A stretch of 51,383 bases of DNA from Methylobacterium nonmethylotrophicum. GTDB lineage: Bacteria; Pseudomonadota; Alphaproteobacteria; Rhizobiales; Beijerinckiaceae. The position numbers and the translations under genes were made by a program. The notes beneath the pieces were generated by a model. It had not been told where the DNA came from and did no database searches. It saw only the letters and a program-made list of their open reading frames with translations. Below, in pieces: positions 43,650 through 51,383 of the stretch. The stretch lies in contig NZ_SRLB01000037.1 in the NCBI RefSeq assembly GCF_004745635.1, positions 1-51,383 of the forward strand, in the 5' to 3' direction. Within the stretch, counting starts at the first letter, position 1; every line of letters starts with the position of its first letter.

Positions 43650-45251
43650 TCACTGCACGCTGATCCGGGTCATGTCGACGAACCACGACTGGGGCGAGAC
43701 GAAGCCCTTCACCCGTGGCGACATCGCCCTGGGGTTGAGATCATGCACGATGTACAGCCACGGTGGATCGTCGACCAGGCGCTCATGCGCCGCCCGGGTC
43801 GCCTTGGCGATCGCCTCCGGGTCGGTCGCCCCGGCGAGGTCGGCGAGCGCCGCGTCGAAGCGCGCGTCCTTCCATTGCGGGAAGTTGAAGCCCTTGGGCG
43901 AGACGTTGGCGGAGGAGAAGTAGCGCGCCATCACGGCGACGTCCGAGGACGGCGAGGACACGTTGAGCGCGTGCGCCCCCTGCAGAACGGCCGCGTCCGG
44001 CGCCGCCCGCGCGGAGTTGAGCAGCACCTGCCACTCGACCACGTTGAAGCTGACGTCGACGTTGCAGGTCTGCTTCAGGTTCTCCTGCAGGAACTCGTTC
44101 ATCGGCAGCGGCTGCATCTGGCCCGAGCCCGAGGTCGAGATCATCACCTTCAGGCTGAGCGGGTTCTTCTCGGTGTAGCCGGCCTCGGCGAGGAGCGCCC
44201 GGCCCTTCTTCGGATCGAGCCCGTAGCGGTTCTGCGGCGCGCCGAAATCCGGGTCGCTCGCCTTGAGCCAGCCGACGGCCGGCTCGGCGGTGCCGTTCAG
44301 GAAGGTGACGAGCCCCTCCCGGTCGATGCAGTAGTTCAGCGCCTGGCGCACCCGCACGTCCTTGAGCGGGCTGTTCGCCGCGCCGATGTTGTAGAACCAC
44401 GGCCAGACATGCGGGTAGGAGCCGGTGGTGATGGTAAAGCCCGCCTGGCGCAAGGACGGGATGCCGTCCGGCGCCGGTGCCTCGATCCAGTCGACTTGGC
44501 CGGCGCGGAGCGCCGCGATGCGGGCATTGGCTTCCGGAATCGGCATCAGCCGCACCCGGTCGACCTTCGCCAGCTTCTCCTTGTCCCAGTAGCCCTCGTT
44601 GCGGGCGAGATCGACCGCCTCGCGCGGCCGCACCCCGGTGATGCGGAACGGCCCGGTGCCGGCCGCCGGCAGCGACGCGACCTTGGCCCAGTCCCGCCCG
44701 GCCTTCTCGAACGAGGCCGGCGAGGTGAACAGCAGGTAGACCACCATGTAGGGGAAGTACGAGGCGGGCGCGGCGCTGGTGATCGCGACCGTCCGCTCGT
44801 CGATCTTGCGGTAGCTCGCCAGGAGCGGCGCCCGCGCCCGGCTGATGCCGGCGGCCGGCGGCTCGTATTGCGGGCTGTCCTGCTTGAAGAAGCGGTCGAG
44901 GTTCCACACCACCGCGTCGGCGTCGAAGGCGGTGCCATCGTGGAAGCGCACGTTCGGGCGCAGGTGGAAGATCCAGGTGTTCTTGTCGTCCGGGGCCTGC
45001 TCCCAGCGTTCGGCGAGGCCCGGCCGCAGGGTCGCGAGGCGGTCGGTGCGCGAGAGGTCCCACAGCACCAGCCCCTCGAAGACCGGGTAGCCGAGGAAGC
45101 GCATGCCCTCGAAGCCGTTATTCGGCAGGCCGGTGGTGGTCGGAACGTCGGCGGCGGTCATGCCGATGCGCAGGACCGATTCGGCGAAGGCCGGCGCGGC
45201 GGTGGCGAGGAGGGCCGAGAGGGTGGCGAACGGGGCGAGCGTGCGGGGCAT
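43650..45251 (-). CDS. Peptide/nickel-type ABC transporter substrate-binding protein
   Basis: 533 residues. Signal peptide (cut near AFAES at 23-24), then the SBP_bac_5 fold: YPVFEGLVLWDLSRTDRLAT, WEQAPDDKNTWIFHLRPNVRFHDGTAF (the family signature), DADAVVWNLDR, VKGFVSPQSWFVDM. It is periplasmic and binds a di/oligopeptide, amide or related ligand for an ABC importer. No permease or ATPase genes for that importer are in this window, so it is an orphan here, and the operon partner is the amidase. A plausible model is uptake of an amide that the amidase then hydrolyses; this is inference from the operon alone. Confidence 0.88.
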   Translation of the reverse strand: MPRTLAPFATLSALLATAAPAFAESVLRIGMTAADVPTTTGLPNNGFEGMRFLGYPVFEGLVLWDLSRTDRLATLRPGLAERWEQAPDDKNTWIFHLRPNVRFHDGTAFDADAVVWNLDRFFKQDSPQYEPPAAGISRARAPLLASYRKIDERTVAITSAAPASYFPYMVVYLLFTSPASFEKAGRDWAKVASLPAAGTGPFRITGVRPREAVDLARNEGYWDKEKLAKVDRVRLMPIPEANARIAALRAGQVDWIEAPAPDGIPSLRQAGFTITTGSYPHVWPWFYNIGAANSPLKDVRVRQALNYCIDREGLVTFLNGTAEPAVGWLKASDPDFGAPQNRYGLDPKKGRALLAEAGYTEKNPLSLKVMISTSGSGQMQPLPMNEFLQENLKQTCNVDVSFNVVEWQVLLNSARAAPDAAVLQGAHALNVSSPSSDVAVMARYFSSANVSPKGFNFPQWKDARFDAALADLAGATDPEAIAKATRAAHERLVDDPPWLYIVHDLNPRAMSPRVKGFVSPQSWFVDMTRISVQ

Positions 45252-45329
45252 GGCGGGACGGCGGGCTCCGTGTTGGCCCCTGCCCGCCGCAAGAGCCGGG
45301 CCATTCCGGCTGCATGCTCGCTCTCGTCG

Positions 45330-46087
45330 TCAGCTCTTGAGCCGGTACCCCGTCCGGAAGATCCAGGCGACCGCCGCCAGGCAGGCGAGCAGGAACACCA
45401 GGGCCATGCCGAGGCTCACCGCCGGGTTGACGTCGGAATGGCCGTAGAAGCTCCAGCGGAAGCCGCTGATGAGGTACACGACCGGGTTGAGGAGGCTCAC
45501 CGTGCGCCACACCGGCGGCAGCATGTCGATCGAGTAGAAGCTGCCGCCAAGGAAGGTCAGCGGCGTGACGATGAGGAGCGGCACCAGCTGCAGCTTCTCG
45601 AACCCGTCCGCCCACAGGCCGATCACGAAGCCGAACAGGCTGAAGGTGACGGCGGTGAGGACCAGGAACAGCACCATGACGAACGGGTGCTCGATCCGCA
45701 GCGGCACGAACAGCGCCGAGGTCGCCAGGATGATCAGCCCGAGCATGATCGACTTGGTGGCCGCCGCCCCGACATAGCCGGCGACGATCTCGACCGCCGA
45801 GATCGGCGCCGAGAGGATCTCGTAGATCGTGCCGGAGAAGCGCGGGAAGTAGATGCCGAACGAGGCGTTGGCGATGCTCTGCGTCAGGAGCGTCAGCATG
45901 ATCAGCCCGGGCACGATGAAGGCGCCGTACGGGACGCCGTCGACCGAGGTGATCCGCCCGCCGATCGCGGCGCCGAACACCACGAAGTAGAGCGAGGTCG
46001 AGATCACCGGCGCGACGATGCTCTGGAGCAGCGTGCGGAAGGCGCGGTGCATCTCGAAGCCGTAGATGGCGCGGATGGCGGGCCAGT

Positions 46088-46091
<4 letters not shown>
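45330..46091 (-). CDS. ABC-2 type exporter permease (YadH-like)
   Basis: 253 residues with six transmembrane helices and the ABC-2 signature GTIYEILSAPISAVEIVAGYVGAAATKS followed by PLTFLGGSFYSIDMLPP. It forms an export channel with the ATPase encoded just upstream; the ATG overlaps the ATPase stop by four bases. The YadG/YadH-type exporter's substrate is unknown; polysaccharide-, lipid- or drug-related export is a common guess. Confidence 0.88.
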
Positions 46092-47014
<923 letters not shown>

Positions 47015-47168
47015 CCGGTCCCGGTGCGTGAGGGGCTGACGGGGTCGCGGATCACCTAGGCCGGCAAGGGCCGGACCGCCACCGCTCCCCGCCCGGAACC
47101 CGTCGCGTGACGGCCGAGGGCGGGGCGAATCCGGCCGGGTGTGGCGCGGATGTCCGCGCCTGCTCGCG

Positions 47169-47726
47169 TCACGCGGTCCGGCCGTCCGCGGTCCTGGCCG
47201 GGCCGTCCCCGTCGGCGGGATCGTCGGCCTCGCCCTCGACGGCGTCCCCGTCGTCCTCCGGCCCGTCGGCCTCGTCGTCCCGGGTCCGGGCCTTGGTGTA
47301 GAAGTTGCCGACCAGCAGCGCCTCGCCGGCGGTGACCATGGCGCTCAGGTAGGCGTTGATCGTCGCCGGGGCCGCGTCGGGCAGCGCCCGCAGGATCTGC
47401 GGCTGCGACAGGCCCTGCGGGCCGGCGCCGTCGATCAGCGCCTTGAGACGGCCCTTGGTCGAGTTGGCCCGCGGGCCCCGCGGGCCGCGCCGGCCTCCCC
47501 CCGTCCGGGGCTCGCCCCGATCCGGGCCGGCGGGCCCGGCGGGCGCGGGCGGCGAGGAGAGGCCGAGATCCTCGATCGGCGTATCCTCGATGATCGCCCG
47601 GAGCGCGTTCTCGGCGAGGCGGAGCTTCGCCAGCTCCGCGCCGATGCGCTCGTATTCGGCCTCGAGCGCCGCTCGCCGTTCGCTCACATCAGCCAAGGCT
47701 TTCATGAGCGCATCATTCCCCGACAT
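47169..47726 (-). CDS. Coiled-coil protein with winged-helix-like region and acidic tail
   Basis: 185 residues. The N-terminal ~55 residues form a coiled coil (ALADVSERRAALEAEYERIG...). A Gly/Arg/Pro-rich linker leads to a region with GRLKALIDGAGPQGLSQPQIL and ATINAYLSAMVTAGEALLVG, which looks like a winged-helix DNA-binding domain. The last ~30 residues are an acidic Asp/Glu-rich tail. It could be a nucleoid- or transcription-related protein, but no family was recognised. The ATG is placed by GGAGG eight bases before it (plus-strand cctcc at 47731); the long frame further upstream is not protein-like. Confidence 0.65.
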   Translation of the reverse strand: MSGNDALMKALADVSERRAALEAEYERIGAELAKLRLAENALRAIIEDTPIEDLGLSSPPAPAGPAGPDRGEPRTGGGRRGPRGPRANSTKGRLKALIDGAGPQGLSQPQILRALPDAAPATINAYLSAMVTAGEALLVGNFYTKARTRDDEADGPEDDGDAVEGEADDPADGDGPARTADGRTA

Positions 47727-47954
47727 CGCCCCTCCAGAGATTCTGGGCAACGGCTCCTTGCACAGGCGACGTGCAGCGTCAACGAAGGCGCGAATGGACG
47801 GGAGAGGTCGGCGGCGATACGCCGAGTACGGGCCGTCGCCGGTGCCAGGAGCCGGGCGCCGCACAACAGCCACGAAACCATACGGAATCTGGGATCCAGG
47901 CCGCCGCGAGCGTAGAGCGGCGGCGGAGAGACCGCCTCCATGCTCGCCGACAAC

Positions 47955-47980
47955 AAAAAGGCCGCTCGAACGAGCGGCCC
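47955..47980 (-). terminator. Strong Rho-independent terminator, leftward
   Basis: On the minus strand GGCCGCTCGTTCGAGCGGCC (47979-47960) is an 8-bp stem with a four-base loop, followed directly by five T residues (47959-47955). It closes a leftward transcript coming from above 47980. The gene at 47169-47726 starts 230 bp beyond it, so it is not that gene's own terminator. Confidence 0.8.
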
Positions 47981-48045
47981 AAGTCAAGGGAGGAAACGCC
48001 CGTGATGGGCACGCTCTTTGTACGACCCGGACGACAGCGGCGATG
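47955..48045 (-). ncRNA. Candidate trans-acting small RNA ending in the 47955 terminator
   Basis: Reading leftward, the transcript would contain the hairpin GCCCATCACGGGC (48011-47999), then an unpaired GTTTCCTCCCTTGACTTGG, then the terminator stem. A CCTCC anti-Shine-Dalgarno stretch left single-stranded next to a strong terminator is the layout of several alphaproteobacterial sRNAs (alpha-r15 and alpha-r14-type). The 5' end is a guess; no promoter was recognised upstream. No protein gene ends at a suitable distance before this terminator. An open frame on this strand stops just 4 bases before the stem but has no protein character. Confidence 0.4.
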
Positions 48046-48421
48046 TGCGTGATCGCACACGGGGCGACCGCCGCCATGACGAGGCCTCAACCAGGCGGCA
48101 ACTCGCCCGTGCAGCCCGACATCGATCGGCGTCACCGTCGATCCGGCCGAGGATGGCGCGATGCGCAGCGGCGGGCGGGGTCTCGCCCGGCGCGGTCGGC
48201 CGTCCGGCCCACCCTGCTCGACACGTCGCCAGCGCGATGACGATGCGGTGGGCCGCCGCGCGGACCACCGCATGTCCGGCGGCCGGCGATCCGTCCTTCG
48301 GGACGCCGGGAGCCGTCGGACCGCGTGCAGTAGCGCACGGCGGCCGGCCATCCGGTGCGCCATGCTTCCTTCATCGCCCGGCGCCGAACGGCCACCGCCG
48401 AGCCGGATCGACCAGGAGAGC
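47981..48421. other. Region between the sRNA candidate and the double-glycine peptide gene
   Basis: Apart from the candidate small RNA this stretch holds no gene I can support. The last ~60 bases before 48422 should contain the promoter and the ribosome binding site (ccaggagagc) of the rightward peptide gene. No -35/-10 pair is evident. Confidence 0.4.
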
Positions 48422-48673
48422 ATGATGAAGCCGATGCCGATCTCCCCCGAACTGATCAACTCCGCCGAGATCATCGCCGAGGTGTCGGGCGTCGAACTCT
48501 CTCTCGACGCGCTCGAGGGCGTCGTCGGGGGGGCCGGCTGGGCGGCAGGCACGGGTCCCACCCAGATCGTCTCGCCCGGCAACGCGAAGCTCGGGATCCA
48601 CGCGACCGGCGTCGCCCCGGGGTCGTCCTGGTCGCCCACTCCGTCGCTCCCGAGACCCGCCTGGGGCCACTGA
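48422..48673 (+). CDS. Double-glycine leader peptide (candidate RiPP or bacteriocin-like precursor)
   Basis: 83 residues. The leader MMKPMPISPELINSAEII is followed by VSGVELSLDALEGVVGG, ending in a Gly-Gly at 36-37. An L-S/E-x-x-L-E-x-V-x-G-G ending is the classic recognition sequence for C39-type peptidase/ABC exporters. The presumed core after the GG is 46 residues, AGWAAGTGPTQIV..., rich in Gly, Ala, Pro, Ser and Trp, with no Cys. GGAG lies 7 bases before the ATG. Two ATGs in a row make the start ambiguous by one codon. No transporter, peptidase or modifying enzyme is encoded beside it, so it is an orphan precursor, possibly processed by a distant system. The core type cannot be predicted. 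Confidence 0.6.
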   Translation: MMKPMPISPELINSAEIIAEVSGVELSLDALEGVVGGAGWAAGTGPTQIVSPGNAKLGIHATGVAPGSSWSPTPSLPRPAWGH

Positions 48674-48863
48674 CCAGGGGAGGCGCGCCGCGCCCCGGGG
48701 CGTCTCGTCGTCAGGGCATCGAGCAGCCGACGCCCCGCCTCCGGGCGGCCCGTCGTATCGAACCCAGCATGCGGCAGACGGTTGCCGCTGATCGCGTGGG
48801 CGGTCCGGCAGGGTACCGGACCGCATGGCTCACGAGGCCGCCGGACATCAGGTGACAGGCATC

Positions 48864-49088
48864 GGAGCCTGTTTGACGTGCGCCGCGAAATGATCCGCCC
48901 TCAGCATCACCCTCATCCCGAGGTGTTGGCGATCGGAGATCGCCTGACCTCGAAGGAGGGCTCCAGACAGCCCCGTGATCCCTGGAGCCCTCCTTCGAGG
49001 CCCACTGCGTGGCCACTTCAGGATGAGGTCGTGGATGGGATGGATGAGACCCACGTGATGCTATTCTCGGCGATCAACCAGTCTCTCA
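48864..49088. mobile_element. MITE-like palindromic element, copy C
   Basis: About 225 bp with terminal repeats ggagcctgtttga (48864-48876) and tcaaccagtctct (49074-49086), diverged relatives of those of copy B. The internal inverted pairs cctcgaaggagggctccag / ctggagccctccttcgagg and the outer cctcatcccgaggtg / cacttcaggatgagg arms are also there. No coding capacity. The right end supplies the stop codon of the RTX gene (plus-strand tca at 49086-49088), exactly as copy B does for the amidase. Confidence 0.85.
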
Positions 49089-51383
49089 GTTGAAGAAGAG
49101 TTGATCCTGGATCTGAGCCACGGTGAAGTTCTGGACGATCACGCCGCCGGTGCCGCCCAGCTGCGTCGTGCTGACCAGGACGTCGCTGCCCCGCTGCGTC
49201 ACCTCCAGGCTCGACGGCGACATCCCCAGGAAGAGCAGGGCATCGGTGTCCCCGGCCGCCTCGTGGAAATCGCTCACCTGATCGAACACCCCGGCCTGGA
49301 AGTCGCCGGCCTGGAACGCGAAGACGTCCGAGCCGGCCCCGCCGACGAGGGTGTCGGCCCCCTGGCCGCCATACAGGAAGTCGTTGCCGGCCAGGCCGTA
49401 GAGCTGGTTGGTGCCGGCATCGCCCTGGAGGTTGTCGTCGAAGGCCGAGCCGACCAGCCCCTCGATGCCGGCGTAGCTGTCGCCCGCCGCCTCCCCGGTG
49501 TTGAAGCCCGGCAGGGACAGCACCGCCGTGACCCCGGTGGTGGCGTAGTCGTAGCGGGCGAAGTCGAAGCCGGCCCCACCGTCGAGCGCGTCGCCGTCCA
49601 GGCCGCCCCAGAGGCTGTCGCCACCGTCGCCGCCGAAGAGCGTGTCGCTGCCCGCCAGGCCGTAGAGCTGGTCGTCACCGGCCTGGCCGTAGATCAGGTT
49701 GGCGCCGCCATCCCCCTGGAGGTTGTCGGCGAGAGCGGAGCCGACGAGGCCCTCGATGCTGGTATAAGTGTCGCCCGCAGCCTCCCCGGTGTTGAAGCCC
49801 GGCTGGTACAGCACAGCCGTGACCCCCGTGGCGGCGAAGTCGTAGCGGGCGAAGTCGAAGCCGGCCCCGCCGTCGAGCACGTCGCCGTCCGGGCCGCCCC
49901 AGAGGCTGTCGCCACCGTCGCCGCCCGAGAGCGTGTCGACACCCGCCAGGCCGTAGAGCTGATCGTCACCGGCCAGGCCGGAGAGCTGGTTGGCGCCGCC
50001 GTCGCCCTGGAGGTTGTCGGCGAAAGCCGAGCCGACCAGACCCTCGATGCTGGCGTAGGTGTCACCCGCCGCCTCGCCGGTGTTGAAGCCCGGCTGGTAC
50101 AGCACCGCCGTGACCCCCGTGGTAGCGAAGTCATAACGGGCGAAATCGAAGCCGGCACCTCCGTTCAGCACGTCACCGCCGAGACCACCCCGAAGCTGGT
50201 CGCTGCCTGCTCCTCCGATGAGCGTGTCGTTGCCGGCGCCGCCGTTGAACGTGACGCTGCTGCCGATGGACTGGTACACCCCGGCCGTCGCGGCGGTGAT
50301 GGTGTCGTTCAGGGCCGTGCCGGTGACCGTCGAGTTGCCGGAGGCGCGGATCTCCAGCGGCTTGCCGGTCCTGGAGTAGGTGTTCTGGCCGATGACGCTG
50401 GAGAGGTCGGTGGTTCCCGACTCGCGCAGCGACACACGGATGTCGTTCGTGCGCGTCCTTGTGAAGATGTTATCCGATACATCATTGACGCTCGGACCCT
50501 GCTCGAAGACGAGGCCCTCGGTGTTATTGGTGAAGATATTATCTGCAACCGTCGAGGGACCGCCCGTCCCGGCATTCACGTAGACGCCGTAGTTGAAGCC
50601 GGTGATGGTATTGTCGCTGATCGTGGCGGCGCCGCTGCCGTTACCGACGACGATGCCGGTCCCGGTGCCAGCCGTGCCGGGGTTGGTGATGACGTTGTTG
50701 GTGATCGTGGCGCCGTTCGCCAGCACGAAGACGCTCGAATCCTCGTTGCCCGGGACCGTGCCGGAGATGGTGAAGCCGTCGAGCGTGACGCCGGTCGCGC
50801 CCGCGTTGATCGCGATGCCGCCCTGGATGACGGCCGACGTGCTGAGGGCGCGCAGGGTGACGTTCGCGGTCGAGACGACGAGGTTCTCGGCGTACGTTCC
50901 TTGCGCGACCAGGATCGTGTCGCCGCTCTGGGCCGCGTCGATCGCCGCCTGGATCGTGCCGTAGCCGCTGCCGCCGACCAGGAGCGTGCGTCCTGCCCTG
51001 GCGTCGTCCACGACTTCGACATTCGTCAGCGTGTCCGTTCCGGCCGCGTTCGCAACCTGGAAGCTGCCGTTGCTGAAGCTGATCGTCGCGAGGTCGCCGT
51101 AGATCGCGGTGTCGATCCCCGCCCCGCCGTTCAGGGAGTCGTTGCCGTTGCCTCCGTTCAGCGTGTCGTTGCCCGCACCGCCGATGAGCGTGTCGTTGCC
51201 CGCACCGCCGTTGAACGTGACGCTGCTGCCGATCGCCTGGTACTGCCCGAGCGTCGCGGCGGTGATGGTGTCGTTCAGGGCCGTGCCGGTGACCGTCGAG
51301 TTGCCGGAGGCGCGGATCTCCAGCGGCTTGCCGGTCGTGGAGTAGGTGTTCTGGCCGATGACGCTCGAGAGGTCGGTGGTTCC
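49086..51383 (-). CDS. Large RTX calcium-binding protein with parallel beta-helix domain, N-terminally incomplete
   Basis: At least 765 residues; the N-terminus lies beyond the right edge and no start codon needs to be placed in the window. From its N-terminal side: a beta-roll with GGAGNDTL-type nonapeptides; a right-handed parallel beta-helix (GTIQAAIDAAQSGDTILVAQG, then NNTEGLVFEQGPSV and similar, NosD/CopA-like repeats); a near-identical second copy of the first RTX block; three 97-residue units beginning FDFARYDFA; and a C-terminal block ending FQAGDFQAGVFDQVSDFHEAAGD, LLFLG and FTVAQIQDQLFFN, which resembles RTX export signals. It should bind Ca2+ on the outside after type I secretion and act as an adhesin or surface polymer-binding protein. 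No secretion genes are in the window. Confidence 0.88.
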   Translation of the reverse strand, partial: GTTDLSSVIGQNTYSTTGKPLEIRASGNSTVTGTALNDTITAATLGQYQAIGSSVTFNGGAGNDTLIGGAGNDTLNGGNGNDSLNGGAGIDTAIYGDLATISFSNGSFQVANAAGTDTLTNVEVVDDARAGRTLLVGGSGYGTIQAAIDAAQSGDTILVAQGTYAENLVVSTANVTLRALSTSAVIQGGIAINAGATGVTLDGFTISGTVPGNEDSSVFVLANGATITNNVITNPGTAGTGTGIVVGNGSGAATISDNTITGFNYGVYVNAGTGGPSTVADNIFTNNTEGLVFEQGPSVNDVSDNIFTRTRTNDIRVSLRESGTTDLSSVIGQNTYSRTGKPLEIRASGNSTVTGTALNDTITAATAGVYQSIGSSVTFNGGAGNDTLIGGAGSDQLRGGLGGDVLNGGAGFDFARYDFATTGVTAVLYQPGFNTGEAAGDTYASIEGLVGSAFADNLQGDGGANQLSGLAGDDQLYGLAGVDTLSGGDGGDSLWGGPDGDVLDGGAGFDFARYDFAATGVTAVLYQPGFNTGEAAGDTYTSIEGLVGSALADNLQGDGGANLIYGQAGDDQLYGLAGSDTLFGGDGGDSLWGGLDGDALDGGAGFDFARYDYATTGVTAVLSLPGFNTGEAAGDSYAGIEGLVGSAFDDNLQGDAGTNQLYGLAGNDFLYGGQGADTLVGGAGSDVFAFQAGDFQAGVFDQVSDFHEAAGDTDALLFLGMSPSSLEVTQRGSDVLVSTTQLGGTGGVIVQNFTVAQIQDQLFFN
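49402..50295. repeat. 291-bp in-frame tandem units of the RTX gene
   Basis: Three copies with a period of 291 bp (97 codons), for example gaagtcgaagccgg at 49560 and 49851 and its variant gaaatcgaagccgg at 50142. Each unit encodes the segments FDFARYDFA, VLYQPGFNTGEAAGDTY, EGLVGSA and LQGDGG, with about two to four substitutions between units. High nucleotide identity suggests recent duplication or gene conversion. Confidence 0.9.
50200..50417. repeat. Second copy of a ~220-bp RTX block (first copy 51166-51383)
   Basis: The sequence here matches 51166-51383 at over 90% identity with an offset of about 966 bp (322 codons, in frame). Both encode GTTDLSSVIGQNTYS followed by TGKPLEIRASGNSTVTGTAL and SSVTFNGGAGNDTLIG. 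The duplication therefore brackets the beta-helix domain and suggests that a whole beta-helix/RTX module may be repeated beyond the window edge. Confidence 0.85.

Noticed and set aside
48004..48052. Possible 15-codon plus-strand frame after a GGAGG near 47998
   Set aside because: It is too short and lies on the opposite strand of the better-supported hairpin plus terminator structure.

Overview
The window is a GC-rich (about 70%) chromosomal segment that looks like Methylobacterium or a close relative in the Rhizobiales (Hyphomicrobiales). This is inferred from the codon bias, the many GTG starts in GTGA overlaps, a LOV/HWE-type kinase, DUF2336, a DUF1254/DUF1214 pair, RTX proteins with a MATY-type N-terminus, and dispersed palindromic repeats. 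No rRNA, tRNA or CRISPR array was seen. Both window edges cut minus-strand RTX (calcium-binding, type I secreted) proteins.

Layout: (1) 1-5.0 kb: start of an RTX gene, an AT-rich gene-free stretch, a secreted protein with a phage-tail-like C-terminus, a DUF1214/DUF1254 pair, a lipoprotein and a small conserved protein. (2) 5.2-15 kb: DUF2336 protein, a lone dihydrolipoamide acyltransferase (E2) overlapping a GNAT gene, a PAS/LOV-HWE kinase-like protein that has lost its key residues, a Crp/Fnr regulator, a class III cyclase, a left-handed beta-helix transferase, peptidase T and a glutathione transferase. (3) 15.2-27.0 kb: a respiratory operon encoding alternative complex III (actABCDEF), a small membrane protein and an A2-type caa3 oxidase (ctaCDEF). 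Together these would carry electrons from quinol through cytochrome c to O2. Two related palindromic repeats sit inside this operon. (4) 27.0-34.6 kb: a secreted trypsin-like protein without catalytic residues, divergent from a thioester alpha-2-macroglobulin that has no pbpC next to it, then a small Cys-containing secreted protein. (5) 34.8-36.7 kb: a compact apparent exosortase system: a tiny secreted protein with a PGPVAGAGLP/TM/RRRR tail, an exosortase with Cys/Arg/His, and an overlapping accessory gene. (6) 37-47 kb: housekeeping and transport genes (spermidine-synthase-like, alpha/beta hydrolase, 2-hydroxyacid dehydrogenase, SH3 protein, amidase plus peptide-type binding protein, ABC-2 exporter pair). 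(7) 47.1-51.4 kb: a coiled-coil/wHTH-like protein, a probable small RNA with a strong terminator, a double-glycine leader peptide gene, a MITE-like repeat and a large modular RTX/beta-helix protein.

The most interesting items are the mini exosortase/substrate cluster, the orphan double-glycine peptide, the MITE family whose terminal repeat supplies the stop codon of two unrelated genes, the doubly inactivated LOV-HWE protein, and the pseudoprotease/alpha-2-macroglobulin divergent pair. All functional statements come from reading motifs by eye; no database search was run.
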